A stretch of DNA of 33,055 bases from Plakobranchus ocellatus (taxonomy: Eukaryota; Mollusca; Gastropoda; Plakobranchidae), in NCBI GenBank assembly GCA_019648995.1, contig BLXT01000208.1:767836-800890 (forward strand). The letters are read 5' to 3'. Position numbers and translations under genes: made by a program. Below the pieces are notes generated by a model. That model was not told where the DNA came from and ran no database searches. It saw nothing but the letters and a program-made list of their open reading frames with translations. This document shows, in pieces, positions 9,556 through 21,500 of the stretch (positions within the stretch are counted from its first letter, which is position 1; each line of letters starts with the position of its first letter).

Positions 9556-12500
9556 ATGGACAGGTTCTCTTGGTGTGATGGCAGCCTGTTTCCAGATGAA
9601 CATCTTGTGGAGCAGCAAGGCGGCGTGGCTGTATATGATGGCCATGATAAGGTAAGAGGGCGTAACAGACTCAGGCTTATTTTTGGTATGACAAGGTGGT
9701 ATGACGATTTTCTATCAAATTTCATTCATATTTTGCCCTTTTACTGTGTTAATCTCTGTGCTTTTTTAAGCAAATATTATAGCACATGTCATAAATAAGT
9801 ATCAGCTTCTTTAGAAATCATTCAACAGAACTTTGTGGCATTTAAAATATCAAAATTCATTTGCTATGCGAAAGATTGTCAAAAGGGGCAGGGGGAAGAC
9901 CTAAAAATTCATTGAGGGTCAAGCCAGTGTGCTTAAGAAATTCAAGGTTATCAAAAGAGGGTGGGGGAAGTGGTGGCAGTTCTTCACTCACAACCATTTG
10001 ATTTACTTCTCAAATGAGTGTTTCATTTTTTTATATATTTTTTTTTACCATTTTTATTACCGCAATTGGAAAAAAAAGAGTTCCTTTTTATTTAGTAAAA
10101 TGTTGACACAAGTTTCTTTAAAAGTATTGTCAGCATCAATCTTATCCTCTGAGGAACCAGTACAAGTTTCTATACCTGCTTTTCATAAAGTTTCAAATTG
10201 GTAGGAGCTGAAATTGATGATTTACGTCTTATTTTGTTGAAGATAGCCCGTAATAATGAACTTTCATATTAAGATAAAGTGGCCTCAATATATTTATTTA
10301 TAATTTTGAACATTGCATATGATTTCATCTATTCTTCATAATTTTTTTTCAAATTTTTCAACCAGATATTTTATGTTAACAACTTTGATTTCACAGTTTC
10401 TTTCTTTTTTTTTCCCTTGTTATTTTGTTTTAGACTCCCTTTATTAGTGGGTTCTTAATGCTTACCACACACAGGCTCATGTGGAGGGATCAGAAAAATC
10501 GGGTAAGAGTTGGACTAAAGCCATACTTCTCAGAGAATTTTCAACAGACATTAAACTTGTAATCATATTGATGCCTTTTATAATTTCAATATTTTTGTAA
10601 CTACGCTTTGTACATGCGATGTATTTTGAATGTGATGTATTTTTCTCAGTTCTTTTTACATTTTTGTCATGGACAAATGTAGCAGCAAAAAAAAAAATGA
10701 ATAATTGAATTTTTTCTAATGTACTGACTGATCTTTTATTTAGTCACAATAAGAATAAATAGTACAATTTTTTTTAGGTTGCCTCTCTAATCAATTAACA
10801 GTAACAAACTGAAGATATGTTGGTTTTTTTTTATTTGACATTATTGATTCACTCTTAAATTTTGCTCTAAAGGTGATCAGAATCAGGCACTTTTTATTTG
10901 ACTGTTGTATCAATTGAAATTACAGGATGAATCATGGCATTAACAATTACATCACCCATCAATTTGCATTGCTCAGCCATAGTCTAGACAATTAAATCAT
11001 AAAGGCTTCCATCAATATTTTTTTTATAAGTAGGAAACAGCATTCATCATTGCTTTAACTAAAATCTTTTTTGATACCAGAATTGTGTGATCACTCTGCC
11101 TCTCTCAATTGTGTCTGGATTAGACGAACAGCCATCAGGTTTCACAAAAAGGTGAGTTTTGATGTTTGCATGACACTTACAAAATATTTACCAGCCTCTT
11201 GGCACAGACAGTTATTTCCCATCATGTAAATTAATCAATATTCAGTTTTCAAGACCAACTCAGATTTTTATTTCAATAATTTGTTTATTAGATAACACAT
11301 GATTTTGGACATTTCCAGCTTTTTACGGAGAATTTATTTATTTTTCTTGAAGTCCTCATTTTATTTTCGTTAGCTGTGTGCGAAAGTGTTCAGGTGATCC
11401 GTCAACCTGTTTTACCAACTTCTAGCACTTCAAATCTCATCTTTTATTTTTTAACATGGCCTTTACTAGCATTGCAGCTAATGGTGCTCTGAGGATTTTG
11501 AATACTTTTTTTTTTTGTTTTTTTGTTTCAGATAATATTACCAACTTTTGTTTTTACTTATGTGCTTCTTTAATATGTATCATTCAGCTCTACATATCCT
11601 AGAGCCTTCTCTCTTTTCAAATTTTACCTTCTTACTCACAGATTTCATACTCTTGTATTCCTTTTGTTTTTTTTTTTTTTTATTTTTGTCTCTTAGTGCC
11701 AAGATTGTGGTTCATCTGCAGCCTGCAACTCCTGGTCAGCCACCAGGGCCTGTCACACACAGTGCTCACAGCTTCATCAGACTCTCCTTTCGTGAGCTGG
11801 GCCAACAGGAGGTATTCATAAAACAACCGAACTGAGACTTTTCTGGATAGGCATAGGCCATAAGTCGTATCATCATAAATCTTACACCCCTCTTCTTGTA
11901 ACTTATGCCTTATGTGAAGGAAAGGCGACTTTTATTCCCCTATGATATAAATCTGCTTGAGGTTCTCAAAATGGATCTTACATCCTTGTGTAGGTGCCCT
12001 ATGTGAAGGAAGGGTGACATCTTAAGATATAAATATTTTTCAGGCTCGCAAAATGGATCTTACATCCCTGTGTGTCTGTTTCCTTTACGTAAAGGAATGG
12101 CTGCATTTTTTCCCAAGACGTAATAAAATTACCATGCCTCACATTCTCATCCATTTAGATATTTGTTTATGTTCCGTGATGGCAAGGCTCATGATTTAAA
12201 ATATCAAATTGAAATGTATAGGAATGTTTCATGCTAGAAAATGAAAATGAAATCAATCCAGTACACTATTTTTTAAACTGGCTGAGGGAACATCTTATAA
12301 AAGGTGCATCTTTGAATTCAGTTCTATCGCAGTTTCAAAGAAGAGGTGAAAAAGAAAAGATGGGAATCACAGGCTCCTCAGGGTGGATCAAATTCAGCTC
12401 CTGCTCCAAGCACATCCAATGCTCAGGGTCTTGTAAGTTGATTCAAGCTGTTATCTTTTCACATATGTATATATAATTTTTGCTTTGCGTTAAAGATATA

Positions 12501-15500
12501 GTTTTGCTTTCCAGATTTAGTGTTATCTTTTTGGTGACAGTTAGCCCAAAACAAAACAAAAACAATTCTTTATGGCTTCTAAGGACCCTTCTATCATTTT
12601 TTTGGACATTGTGCAACAAGAGGATAATAAGTATATAATTTTTTTTTTTATGTTCACTAATTTCATAATGTTAGACGTTTGTTTTGGAATTTGACCAACT
12701 TGATTAATGGAAATTGGCACTATTATGGTGTTAATGTCTTTATGAGACTAAGACTTTTTTAAAATTTATTTCTTGTGCAAATCTGTATCAGTATAGGGTC
12801 TGAGTACTTTTTTGTCTAATGATAATAATTTTGTTTCTGTTGAGTTTTGACATAAGTATTTTTTTTTCATCTGATTGCATATTATGCATTTTTTCAAGAT
12901 TAATTGACACTGCTTGTTCACTCTATGATATGTTGGTTGAAGCTGAGATTTATAATGAAAAGCCCATAACTGTATCACTTTTGATTCCTTATTTTCTAAT
13001 TCTATAAAGAAGTATGTCAATAAGTTTTGCATTATTCAAATGACAATACAATGTTGCTCTTTATGGTAGTGCTGCATGAAAGTCGGGCCTAGAGTTGAAT
13101 TCACCGAACTTGACCCCAAACCCGAACTTCCGGCTTTGGGGGTCAAGTTCGGTTCTAAGGCCGAAACCAAGGTAGATTTCCCAAATCGCTTTAATTTATT
13201 TAATGTTAAAAAATTATTTCATTAATAATTTGACTTGATGCCCCGATTTACTACTTTTTGGTGTATAGAAGCTAATTTTATAGACTACATGGTACATACA
13301 GCCTTCTAGGTCATAACCGGCTTTATAAATTCGAACTTGAGAACCGCGAGCGACACGGGGAGGCATCACACAATGCCGCGAGCAAAGTGCAAAAGCCGAT
13401 CTTAAAATTCGAGATGGGAACCGCCGAGCTTGACCCTTGTGGGATGACGTCATAGGTCAAAGCCGAAAGCCGGAACCGAACTTTTCGAATTTGGAGGCCA
13501 AAACCCGAATAGTATTCGGCTTTGGAAACATCCGGCTTTTTACAGCACTACTTTATGGTACAGGATTTGGTTTTTCCACGACCAGTTATTCATAGGTTGT
13601 TTGGCTCTCGCGGCGTCGGGCATCATGGGTTTGAACCAAAAATAGAAAGGTTTCAAAATATTCCAGGGCTTATTTGTTAACATTTGCACCACCAAATCCC
13701 TTGCTTCTTTGTTAGCAGTTTTAACACATCACATCTGGTGGAAAGGGGTCTTTTTTTTTACTCTGGAAAAATAAGTTAATCAAAAAGATTTTTTTTGGGG
13801 GCGGGGATTAATGATTAGTAGGATTTCTGACAGAAGTTTGCAACATAAAAAAGAAATGGTGATTTTTGCTCCTTTTTAATCTTGTTATTGTGCAGTAGAT
13901 TTTTATTTTCCCGGAAGGGGTGGGGGGATGGAGGTTGGGTTTTGTTTTAGGTATAACTTTAATTATGATTTCAAGACTATTCTGTTTCTCATGCAATTTA
14001 CATTAGCTTGTTGGAGTTAGATTTAATTAAAATCCAAATGTATTAATTTTAATCCATTTAAAATCATTTTTCTTTCAGCTTCCAAGACAAAGGCCTGGAA
14101 TAGTTGGCATTGAAAGATCTTTACAGGCAAAAAACAAGGAAACTAACAAAAATATATCCCAGGCTTTCCACGATTTGAGAAATTTGATGGAAAAGGTATG
14201 TTCTTCTAGTTTGTGTGTAACTCACTAGCTCTAAGTATATAATTGTACATATACGTTGTCATCCTTTAACTTCATAATGGTTGTATGCCTTTGTATTTGA
14301 TGTAGAAAGTTTGCGCCTTGTAAAATTATAGGAGAGAAAAAAAAAAATAGAATGGTTTACAATTCTTTCAGGTACCGGTATTATTTTTTTCCTAGGCTTT
14401 AAAATGTTTGGGTCTTTTTAATTGATTGGCTAATTTTATTGCTGCTTGCTGCTCTTTTAAATTTGATTTTTTATTTTTCTTTTATATAATTTTTTTTCAC
14501 AGGCAAAAGAAATGGTAAACCTGAGTAAAACTATTGCAACAAAAATTAAGGAGAAACAGGGAGACATTACAGAGGATGAGGTAAATAATTTAATAATTGT
14601 TTCTTGTACCTCATTTGTGTTAGAAGAAAATATCATATTTCCAAGTTATTTTATTTTTGTTATTGTCTTGCTTTGAATATTATTCTAGTGAATAGTAGAG
14701 GTAAAATAAAGATTTCCCTTTAAATGCCAACCACTCTGAGATAGGAGAACGATCTTGATGCATTCTAAAATTTTTGTTGAAGTTTTTTTCCCTCATTTAT
14801 TACTACATTTTTTTTTTATATTTAGAGAGTTCTAATCTAAAGAATTGTTTACTTGAATCTTTCATAATCATGGTGTTTCTCAAGAATAAGTTGCCAAGCT
14901 TCTTTGCATGCCTGGACTGTCTAAAGTTAGAATTATGGTCCCAATCAATTTTGAGTTTTATGGTTATTTGAATTCTGTGTGCATTTATTTTTTTTTTAAT
15001 TCTGGTACTTTCTTGAAGTTATATTTTTAATATAACATTAATAATTACTCTAAAACTTTAAAAAGAAACACAATGTTAAGGAATAATGGGCTTAAAATTA
15101 TGCCATAGAAACCTTAGGTATACATTCTGGTCCCTAGATATGCTCAAGCTGCCATATTAATGTTCTATGACATGTCATATAAGATAGGGAAGTGGCAATA
15201 AATCAATGAATTTGAGATTCGGTACTCAAAAGTGGGGGGAAAAAATCAAATGTATTTGATGTCAAAGCTTTTGATGGTGGAGTTTAAAAATAAGGTGCTA
15301 GTAGGAATCATAATCAGATGGGAGGTTTCTTCGTAAAATATCATGGAAAATGATGCTTTAACTTGAATTTGGATATACATTCTCAGACTGTCAAATTCAA
15401 ATCATACCTGTTGAGCATGGGTATCTCAAACCCAGTGACACGAGAAACCCACGGTGAAGGTGACAAGTACTACTCAGAACTCGCTCGCCAACTGTCTACA

Positions 15501-18500
15501 CTGCTCACCAAGCCCATTGAGGTACCATATATTCATCATATGTAAATCTTGATTTAAATTGTAGAAGTAAAATTGACTTTTTTTTTACTTCAGAAGGTCA
15601 TAAGCATATGTATAGAAAAAAAAATATGTACTGAAATAGGTCGCCATTACCTTTGTACTCTAGGATATTTTCAGTCAGTCAAATTAAACTGCAGCTCTAC
15701 TGTTTTTGTGGGCCTTTTATTAAAGTATAGTGGATGCCAGGTATTTTTTGGACATGTTTTCATTGTGTTCAGAAAATGTATCACTTGAAAAATAGAAATT
15801 TCTAAATCATTTTTTCTAATCATAACTCAATTTTAATCAGATTTTATACATTTGAAATCTCACTCATAAATTTTTCATATCGTCCTATGATGTTAAAATT
15901 TTTTCAGAGCCAATTTAAATGATATCACACAGGATAAAATTTCTGACATTATCTGATAGAAAATTTGATTTCTTATTTTTCTCTCTCAAATGCTTCAATA
16001 AACTTATGTTGTTTGTAGTTATCTTTTTTGCCTTGAAAATGATTGTTCATGTAATCTGTTGACTACTTTATATGTTTGCCAGGATAGTGGAGGTATGATG
16101 ACTCTAACCGATGTGTATTGTCGAGTGAACAGAGCCCGTGGAATGGAGGTAAGTTATGTTTCATATAATACATGATGTATTTTGTCTTCACATTGGTCAT
16201 AGAGAAGATAGTGGATTGTGGTTATCTTATCATACCACATCAGATTTTGTTTTTAATTTTTATTTATATATATTTTTTTAGATGTATCAAACAGAAATGT
16301 TTAGTCTCTCATTGCATGTTTTAATAAATAGATTGAGGAGCTCGAGTAGATTGCTTTTAATTACTTTTGTTTTTTAATAGAAATTATTCCTCTCTTTTAT
16401 TTTATGAGGCTGTTTTAATCTAGAAATTCAATGAAATTCATTGCCTATGCAGACAAAAAAGCATTGAATCTTTCAAAAATCTGTAAATCTAGCATTTATT
16501 GCTTTGTAGCGTTTTACATTGATATATATTTTTTTCCATTGAGAAAACTGTTGATATTTGAATAAAAAAAGAGCACAAATTACTCAATGTAATAATTGAC
16601 TTTTGTAATCAGATTTTCAAAGGTTTTTTTCTTTTTTTTTTTACAGCTTCTCTCCCCTGAGGATTTACTGCATGCCTGTGAGCTTATGGAGTTTTTGAGG
16701 CTACCAATTAAGTAAGACTTGAATCCTGTAATAATTTTATGAATCTCAAATTATTTCAACCCAAAATTTGAAGTGACTTTTCAGGTAGTCATGTCTGCCA
16801 GCTTCAACTGCTTTTGTGTTAAATGTGCAAATATTTATCACTTTTTTCTTTTTTTAAGATACAAAAGTGACATCTTTTGTCACTTGCTTTTTTTTTTTTT
16901 CTTTGGTTGTAATATGAGTAGCATGCTCTTTAAATGCCCTACAACCAATTATGGTGAAATTTGATCTTCAATCACTGAGGTAAAAAAACAAAAGGGCATA
17001 TTCATTTGTGCATAGAACCTTGTATTGGAACTCTACAACTTTTCTGTTTAGATTAATCATTATTACTATTGTTATTATTATTATCATATTCATCAGTATC
17101 ATCATCATCAGGTGCCTTGCTTTACAGCGTTGAGTTTCTGGATATCTATAAATGTACATGAGTTTTGATCTGTTCCAATATTAAAATTGATAAATTTTAT
17201 TTTCATATCCCTGCTTCTAACACCCCTGGCCTCAAGTGAACACACAAACATTTTTTTTAATGCATTCGAAATGCTCTTTATGCTAGGCCTAGGTTATGAA
17301 TATTTTTAGTTAGATGTGGGTCCTAGAATCAAGCCTCTGATATACATAGCCAAGATGCGGGTCTATATCACTGAGATCAAATCAAAATATTAAAATAAAA
17401 AAGTAAAAATTTCCAAAGCTTATGTACAGAAAGTCTATAGCATGTCTATAGAAAGTTCCCCACATAAGTTAAGTGAGTACTTTTCTCTCCATCTAAGTAG
17501 TGTTTTCATTTAAAATCAACCATGCAAAACAGCAACTTGACTTGTTTTGTGGCACTGCTACAAATATAGAAAGTCAGACCTGGTTGGAGCATTTTTTTTT
17601 TCAGATTTCAAAAGTTAAACAAATGTGTGTGTGTCTAGGGAAAGGGCTCATAAATCGGCAGGATGTTTTTGAGATATAGGCCAATAAGTGTTGATAGGTG
17701 GCCAGGCATCAAAAATGTAGTTCCACCAGATTATCATAGTTTATCCATTTCTGAGCATTTGCTTGAATATGATGTTTAAATAATTTTTATTTTTATTTTA
17801 AAGTTTTATGCTTTGAAAGTGTATAATTAAGTTCTGGAATTTTCAAGCTGATTTTCTCAAAGTTGCGTTTTGTGTGCAAAAACTATGATATCTCAAAAAA
17901 AAATTCAAAAACCAGTGTGCTCAACATCAAATTTTCTATAACAAAATGTAGATACCTACAATTTTCTTTCTGAAGACTTATGGGCCCTTTTCCCAAGCAC
18001 ATACACAACATGTCATGAGCAAAGAAATTTTATTTCAGTACCTTCAGTTATGCCCAAATACTTTGTTTGAAAGCTGTGTTGGGTAATTGTCAATGGTTTG
18101 AAAGCTGTGTTGGGGGATCGTCAATGGTTTGAAAGGTCCATTGGATGATTGCCAATAAGCATCTCATTTTGTGTAGACATGTCACAAATGGTCTTTCTTT
18201 CTAATTGCCTGAAATTAATTTAAGATGCTCATAAATTTATTTTTATGGGCCCAGGTGGCACAATGACTGCTGAACGAGCCTGAAATTTGTAGGGATAATT
18301 TTTGTCACAGGTTTGAGCTCTCCACCAAAGCTGTGACACGTGATGTGGTTCGAAAAACATGAGAGCACTTTTTAAGCTTAACTTTAGTTTTTTGTGAAAT
18401 GTGAATTTCAACATAAATTACACATAATTGTTAAAGGCAAAGGCAAAAAGCCAAAGAAAGTATTGAAAGATTTGATGTTTCTCTGATTTCAGATTGAGAA

Positions 18501-21500
18501 CATTTGACAGTGGTGTCTCAGTACTGCAAGCTCAGAGTCAGAACGAGGAGGAACTTATAACTGAAACCAGTGATATGGTAAACATTTTGTCCTGGGATCA
18601 GTACAAATGGGTTGCTTATAAATGACACCAGTGATATGGTAAACATTTTGCCTTGGGATTGGTATAAATGGGTCGCTTATAACTGAAACCAGTGATATGG
18701 TGGACATTTTACCTTGGGATTGGTACAAATGGGTCGCTTATAACTGAAACCAGTGATATGGTGAACATTTTGCCTTAGGATTGGTACAAATGGGTCGCTT
18801 ATAACTGAAACCAGTGATATGGTGAACATTTTATCCAGGGAAAAATACATATGGGTCCCAGATCACAATTTGAACATTTTGAATCAATTATATAGCCTGA
18901 ATTAAGGTGGGCTGGCAGAACATAAACAACTTAAGATATGCTGACGACACAGTGCTAATAGCTGAAAACAAAGAAGGCCTGCAAAAACTTCTAAATATCG
19001 TTGAAGAAGAAAGCAGAAAGTAGGGGTTAGAGCTGAATAGTAAAAAGACAGAAGTGATGGTAATCAGTCGCAAACAAGAATGCCCAAAATGTGATATATC
19101 CATCAATAAAGTAAAACTCAAACAAACAGAAAAGTTCAAATATCTAGGAACAATAATTTCAAACGATGGCAAAACAAACAGAGAAATATCAGCAAGAACT
19201 GCTCAGGCAAAGATCATCTTTCAAAAGATGAAAACAATCCTGACAAATAAACACATCTCCATCGAAACGAGGAAAAGAGCCCTCTAGTGCTACATAGAAC
19301 CTGTTGTAATGTATGGATGCAAAGCATGGACAATCTCAAAGCAAATTCAAAATAAGCTAGAAGCAACTGAAATGTGGTTCCTTAGAAGAATGCTCCAGAT
19401 ACCTTGGACCGCAAAGAAAACAAATGAGAGAGTTCTGAATGAAGCTTATAAAAGAAGATCACTGGTCAGAACTATAAGGAAATGTCAAGCCACCTTTCTG
19501 GGCCATGTGATGAGAAGAGGAAAACTGGAACATTTGGTAACAACAGGAAAGTTTGAAGGAAAAAGAAGCAGAGGAAGACAAAGGGAGAAGATAATGGATG
19601 GACTGGCCACATGGCTGGACCAGGAAAAGTGTCACATATACTGGCCGCCGTCAAAGATAGGGATTTGTGGAGGGACATGATCGCCAACGCTTACAAGCAA
19701 GACACTTGATGATGATTGATGATGATGATATAGCCTGAAAGGTTGTTTTTTTTTTTTTTGTAAGCTTCTTTATGGTGAAAACTGGATCTACAAATGTTGA
19801 ATATCCGCCAAAATATAAGCATTTCATTAAAGTTGTTTACAAAATCATCTATGAGTAGTGTTAAAAAATTTAAGCCTTCTATGTCATAATTGCCATATGC
19901 AAAAGTTGACTCTGTGAGACAAATCCAAGCACAGAGAGTTTGCTGCCATCAAAAGAGAGAACCTACCATGATTGTGTTCTGTCGAAATGAGGGGGAGAAA
20001 GTACCAGTGACATGGAAGATAGCTTTGCACTGACTCAGATTTAATACCTGTTGCATGGGGTTTTTTTATCTCATTGAAGTTGCAATATTTTTAGTGTGAA
20101 TGGTTGTCATCATTAATATTCCCCTTGCTATCATTGTTATTATCATCATTATTCTAGAGTTAGTGCCCCTACACCACGATGGATTTTATTTTTTTTTTTT
20201 TAATTTTAAATTCTGTAATATTAAAAGATCTGTCCTGACCTCAGAGCTGATTTAGGCTGTCAGATCATATGATTGGAAAGGATTTCAATGAGTTAATACA
20301 TTATCCTTTTTGCCTCAGATGGTAACAGTATCTAATTTGCATGTAAAGATTAAATAAATAATTTTCACTTGCATCTGTCACCATTATGGCTGGAATTCCC
20401 TTGAAATTTCAGGATTAATGGAAAAAATTCTTTGTATAAAACAAAACTATTTGTGCAATTTGCTCCTCTATAATTATTAGCATTAAATGCATCAATTATA
20501 ATGTACCTTAGCTTGGTAAGGTTTTGTATGCTATTGTTACAGACTTTTACTTATATTATTAAATCTTCTCTTTCATGGAAGCATTTTCTTTGTCAGTCAT
20601 CTATCTCTTGTTTTAATAAGCTTAGCTTTATTGTGTAGTAAGTTTTAGCTTTTTTATATTCCTGTGCTTGTGCTTTTCAGGTTCAAAAACAAGGTCATTT
20701 AACATCTGAACAGTTGGCACAGCTGTTGGGACTCTCAGTTGTTTTGGCTAAAGAGAGGTGAATGTATATTATTGTCCTTCAATCATTACACAGTGCGAGA
20801 AGACAATGGTCTTAAATTTAAACTCTGTATTTATCAATACGGCTTTCACTTTTAGTTTTATTGCTCTTTGCTTTATCAATAGCATTAGTCTTATGATTAT
20901 ATGCTAATTTTTATTGTGACTCTTAATTTATTGAAGGAGCTTCTATGAAAAGGCTGGCTTTTTTTTAGAGAAAATAATCTAAAAAATAAAGCTTACAAAA
21001 TGGGGCAAAAATGCCAAACTTCTCAAAAAAAAAAAAAAGGTAAAGATGCAGAAATACAGTGTAATTTGAAATGTGAAAAGGCACACATTAGGGTGATTTG
21101 TAAGTGAATGCTTAATTGAGGGGGGAAAAATCAAGCAGAATTTATTATTTTTGGAAAGCAGAATGAGACATTTTTTTTTTACGATAACAATAACGGAGGT
21201 TCTTATACAAGCATTTTTTTTTTTTGTTTATTTGTTCACACCCATTTCCTCGCAGAATATGAGGACAAAACTTGCTGTGCATGAGGCTAAGTACAATTTG
21301 TTGAGGGACAATGCATTTTTGTTTCTTGTCCGTAATCTTTAAATATAAGAATTGTACATTTTGGTGTGCATTTATGTTTTAATTTTAGGACTGAAATCAG
21401 CTAATGGTACTTTTAGCAGTTTTTAGGGTTAGTGCAATTAATGTGTAAGAGTTTGTTTGAATTAGATTTTTGTTGATGATTATATTAAATTGTGCCTCCT

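Larger units (their letters stand above)
9556..12432 (+). other. VPS36: GLUE-domain exons 1 to 5 of VPS36
   Basis: Exons 1 to 5 encode residues 1 to 154, which is the pleckstrin-like GLUE module plus the start of the linker. Introns 1, 2, 4 and 5 are phase 0. Intron 3 splits the serine codon of the KSAKIVVHL stretch (AG at 11150-11151, T at 11697). In the family this module binds 3-phosphoinositides and ubiquitin. The tail of exon 5 (about residues 133-154) is low-complexity and rich in S, P, A and G, which suggests a flexible linker. The ATG at 9556 is preferred because the MDRF start is highly conserved; an upstream ATG at 9533 is in another frame and soon meets a stop. Confidence -1.
12433..14078 (+). 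other. VPS36 intron 5
   Basis: A 1646-base intron between GTAAGT at 12433 and TTCTTTCAG ending at 14078. Apart from the hAT-type element and the possible SINE head, it is AT-rich, with overlapping open stretches on both strands at 12766-13032 that show no protein-like features. A G-rich patch (13790-13935) has no recognisable element. Confidence -1.

Noticed and set aside
9525..9725. 66-codon minus-strand frame
   Set aside because: Antisense shadow of VPS36 exon 1.
18554..18858. Regular direct repeats that might suggest a CRISPR array
   Set aside because: Whole 61-bp units are repeated without unique spacers, inside a eukaryotic gene. The same reasoning excludes the other arrays.
19472..19687. 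71-codon minus-strand frame
   Set aside because: Antisense shadow of the RTE-like element.
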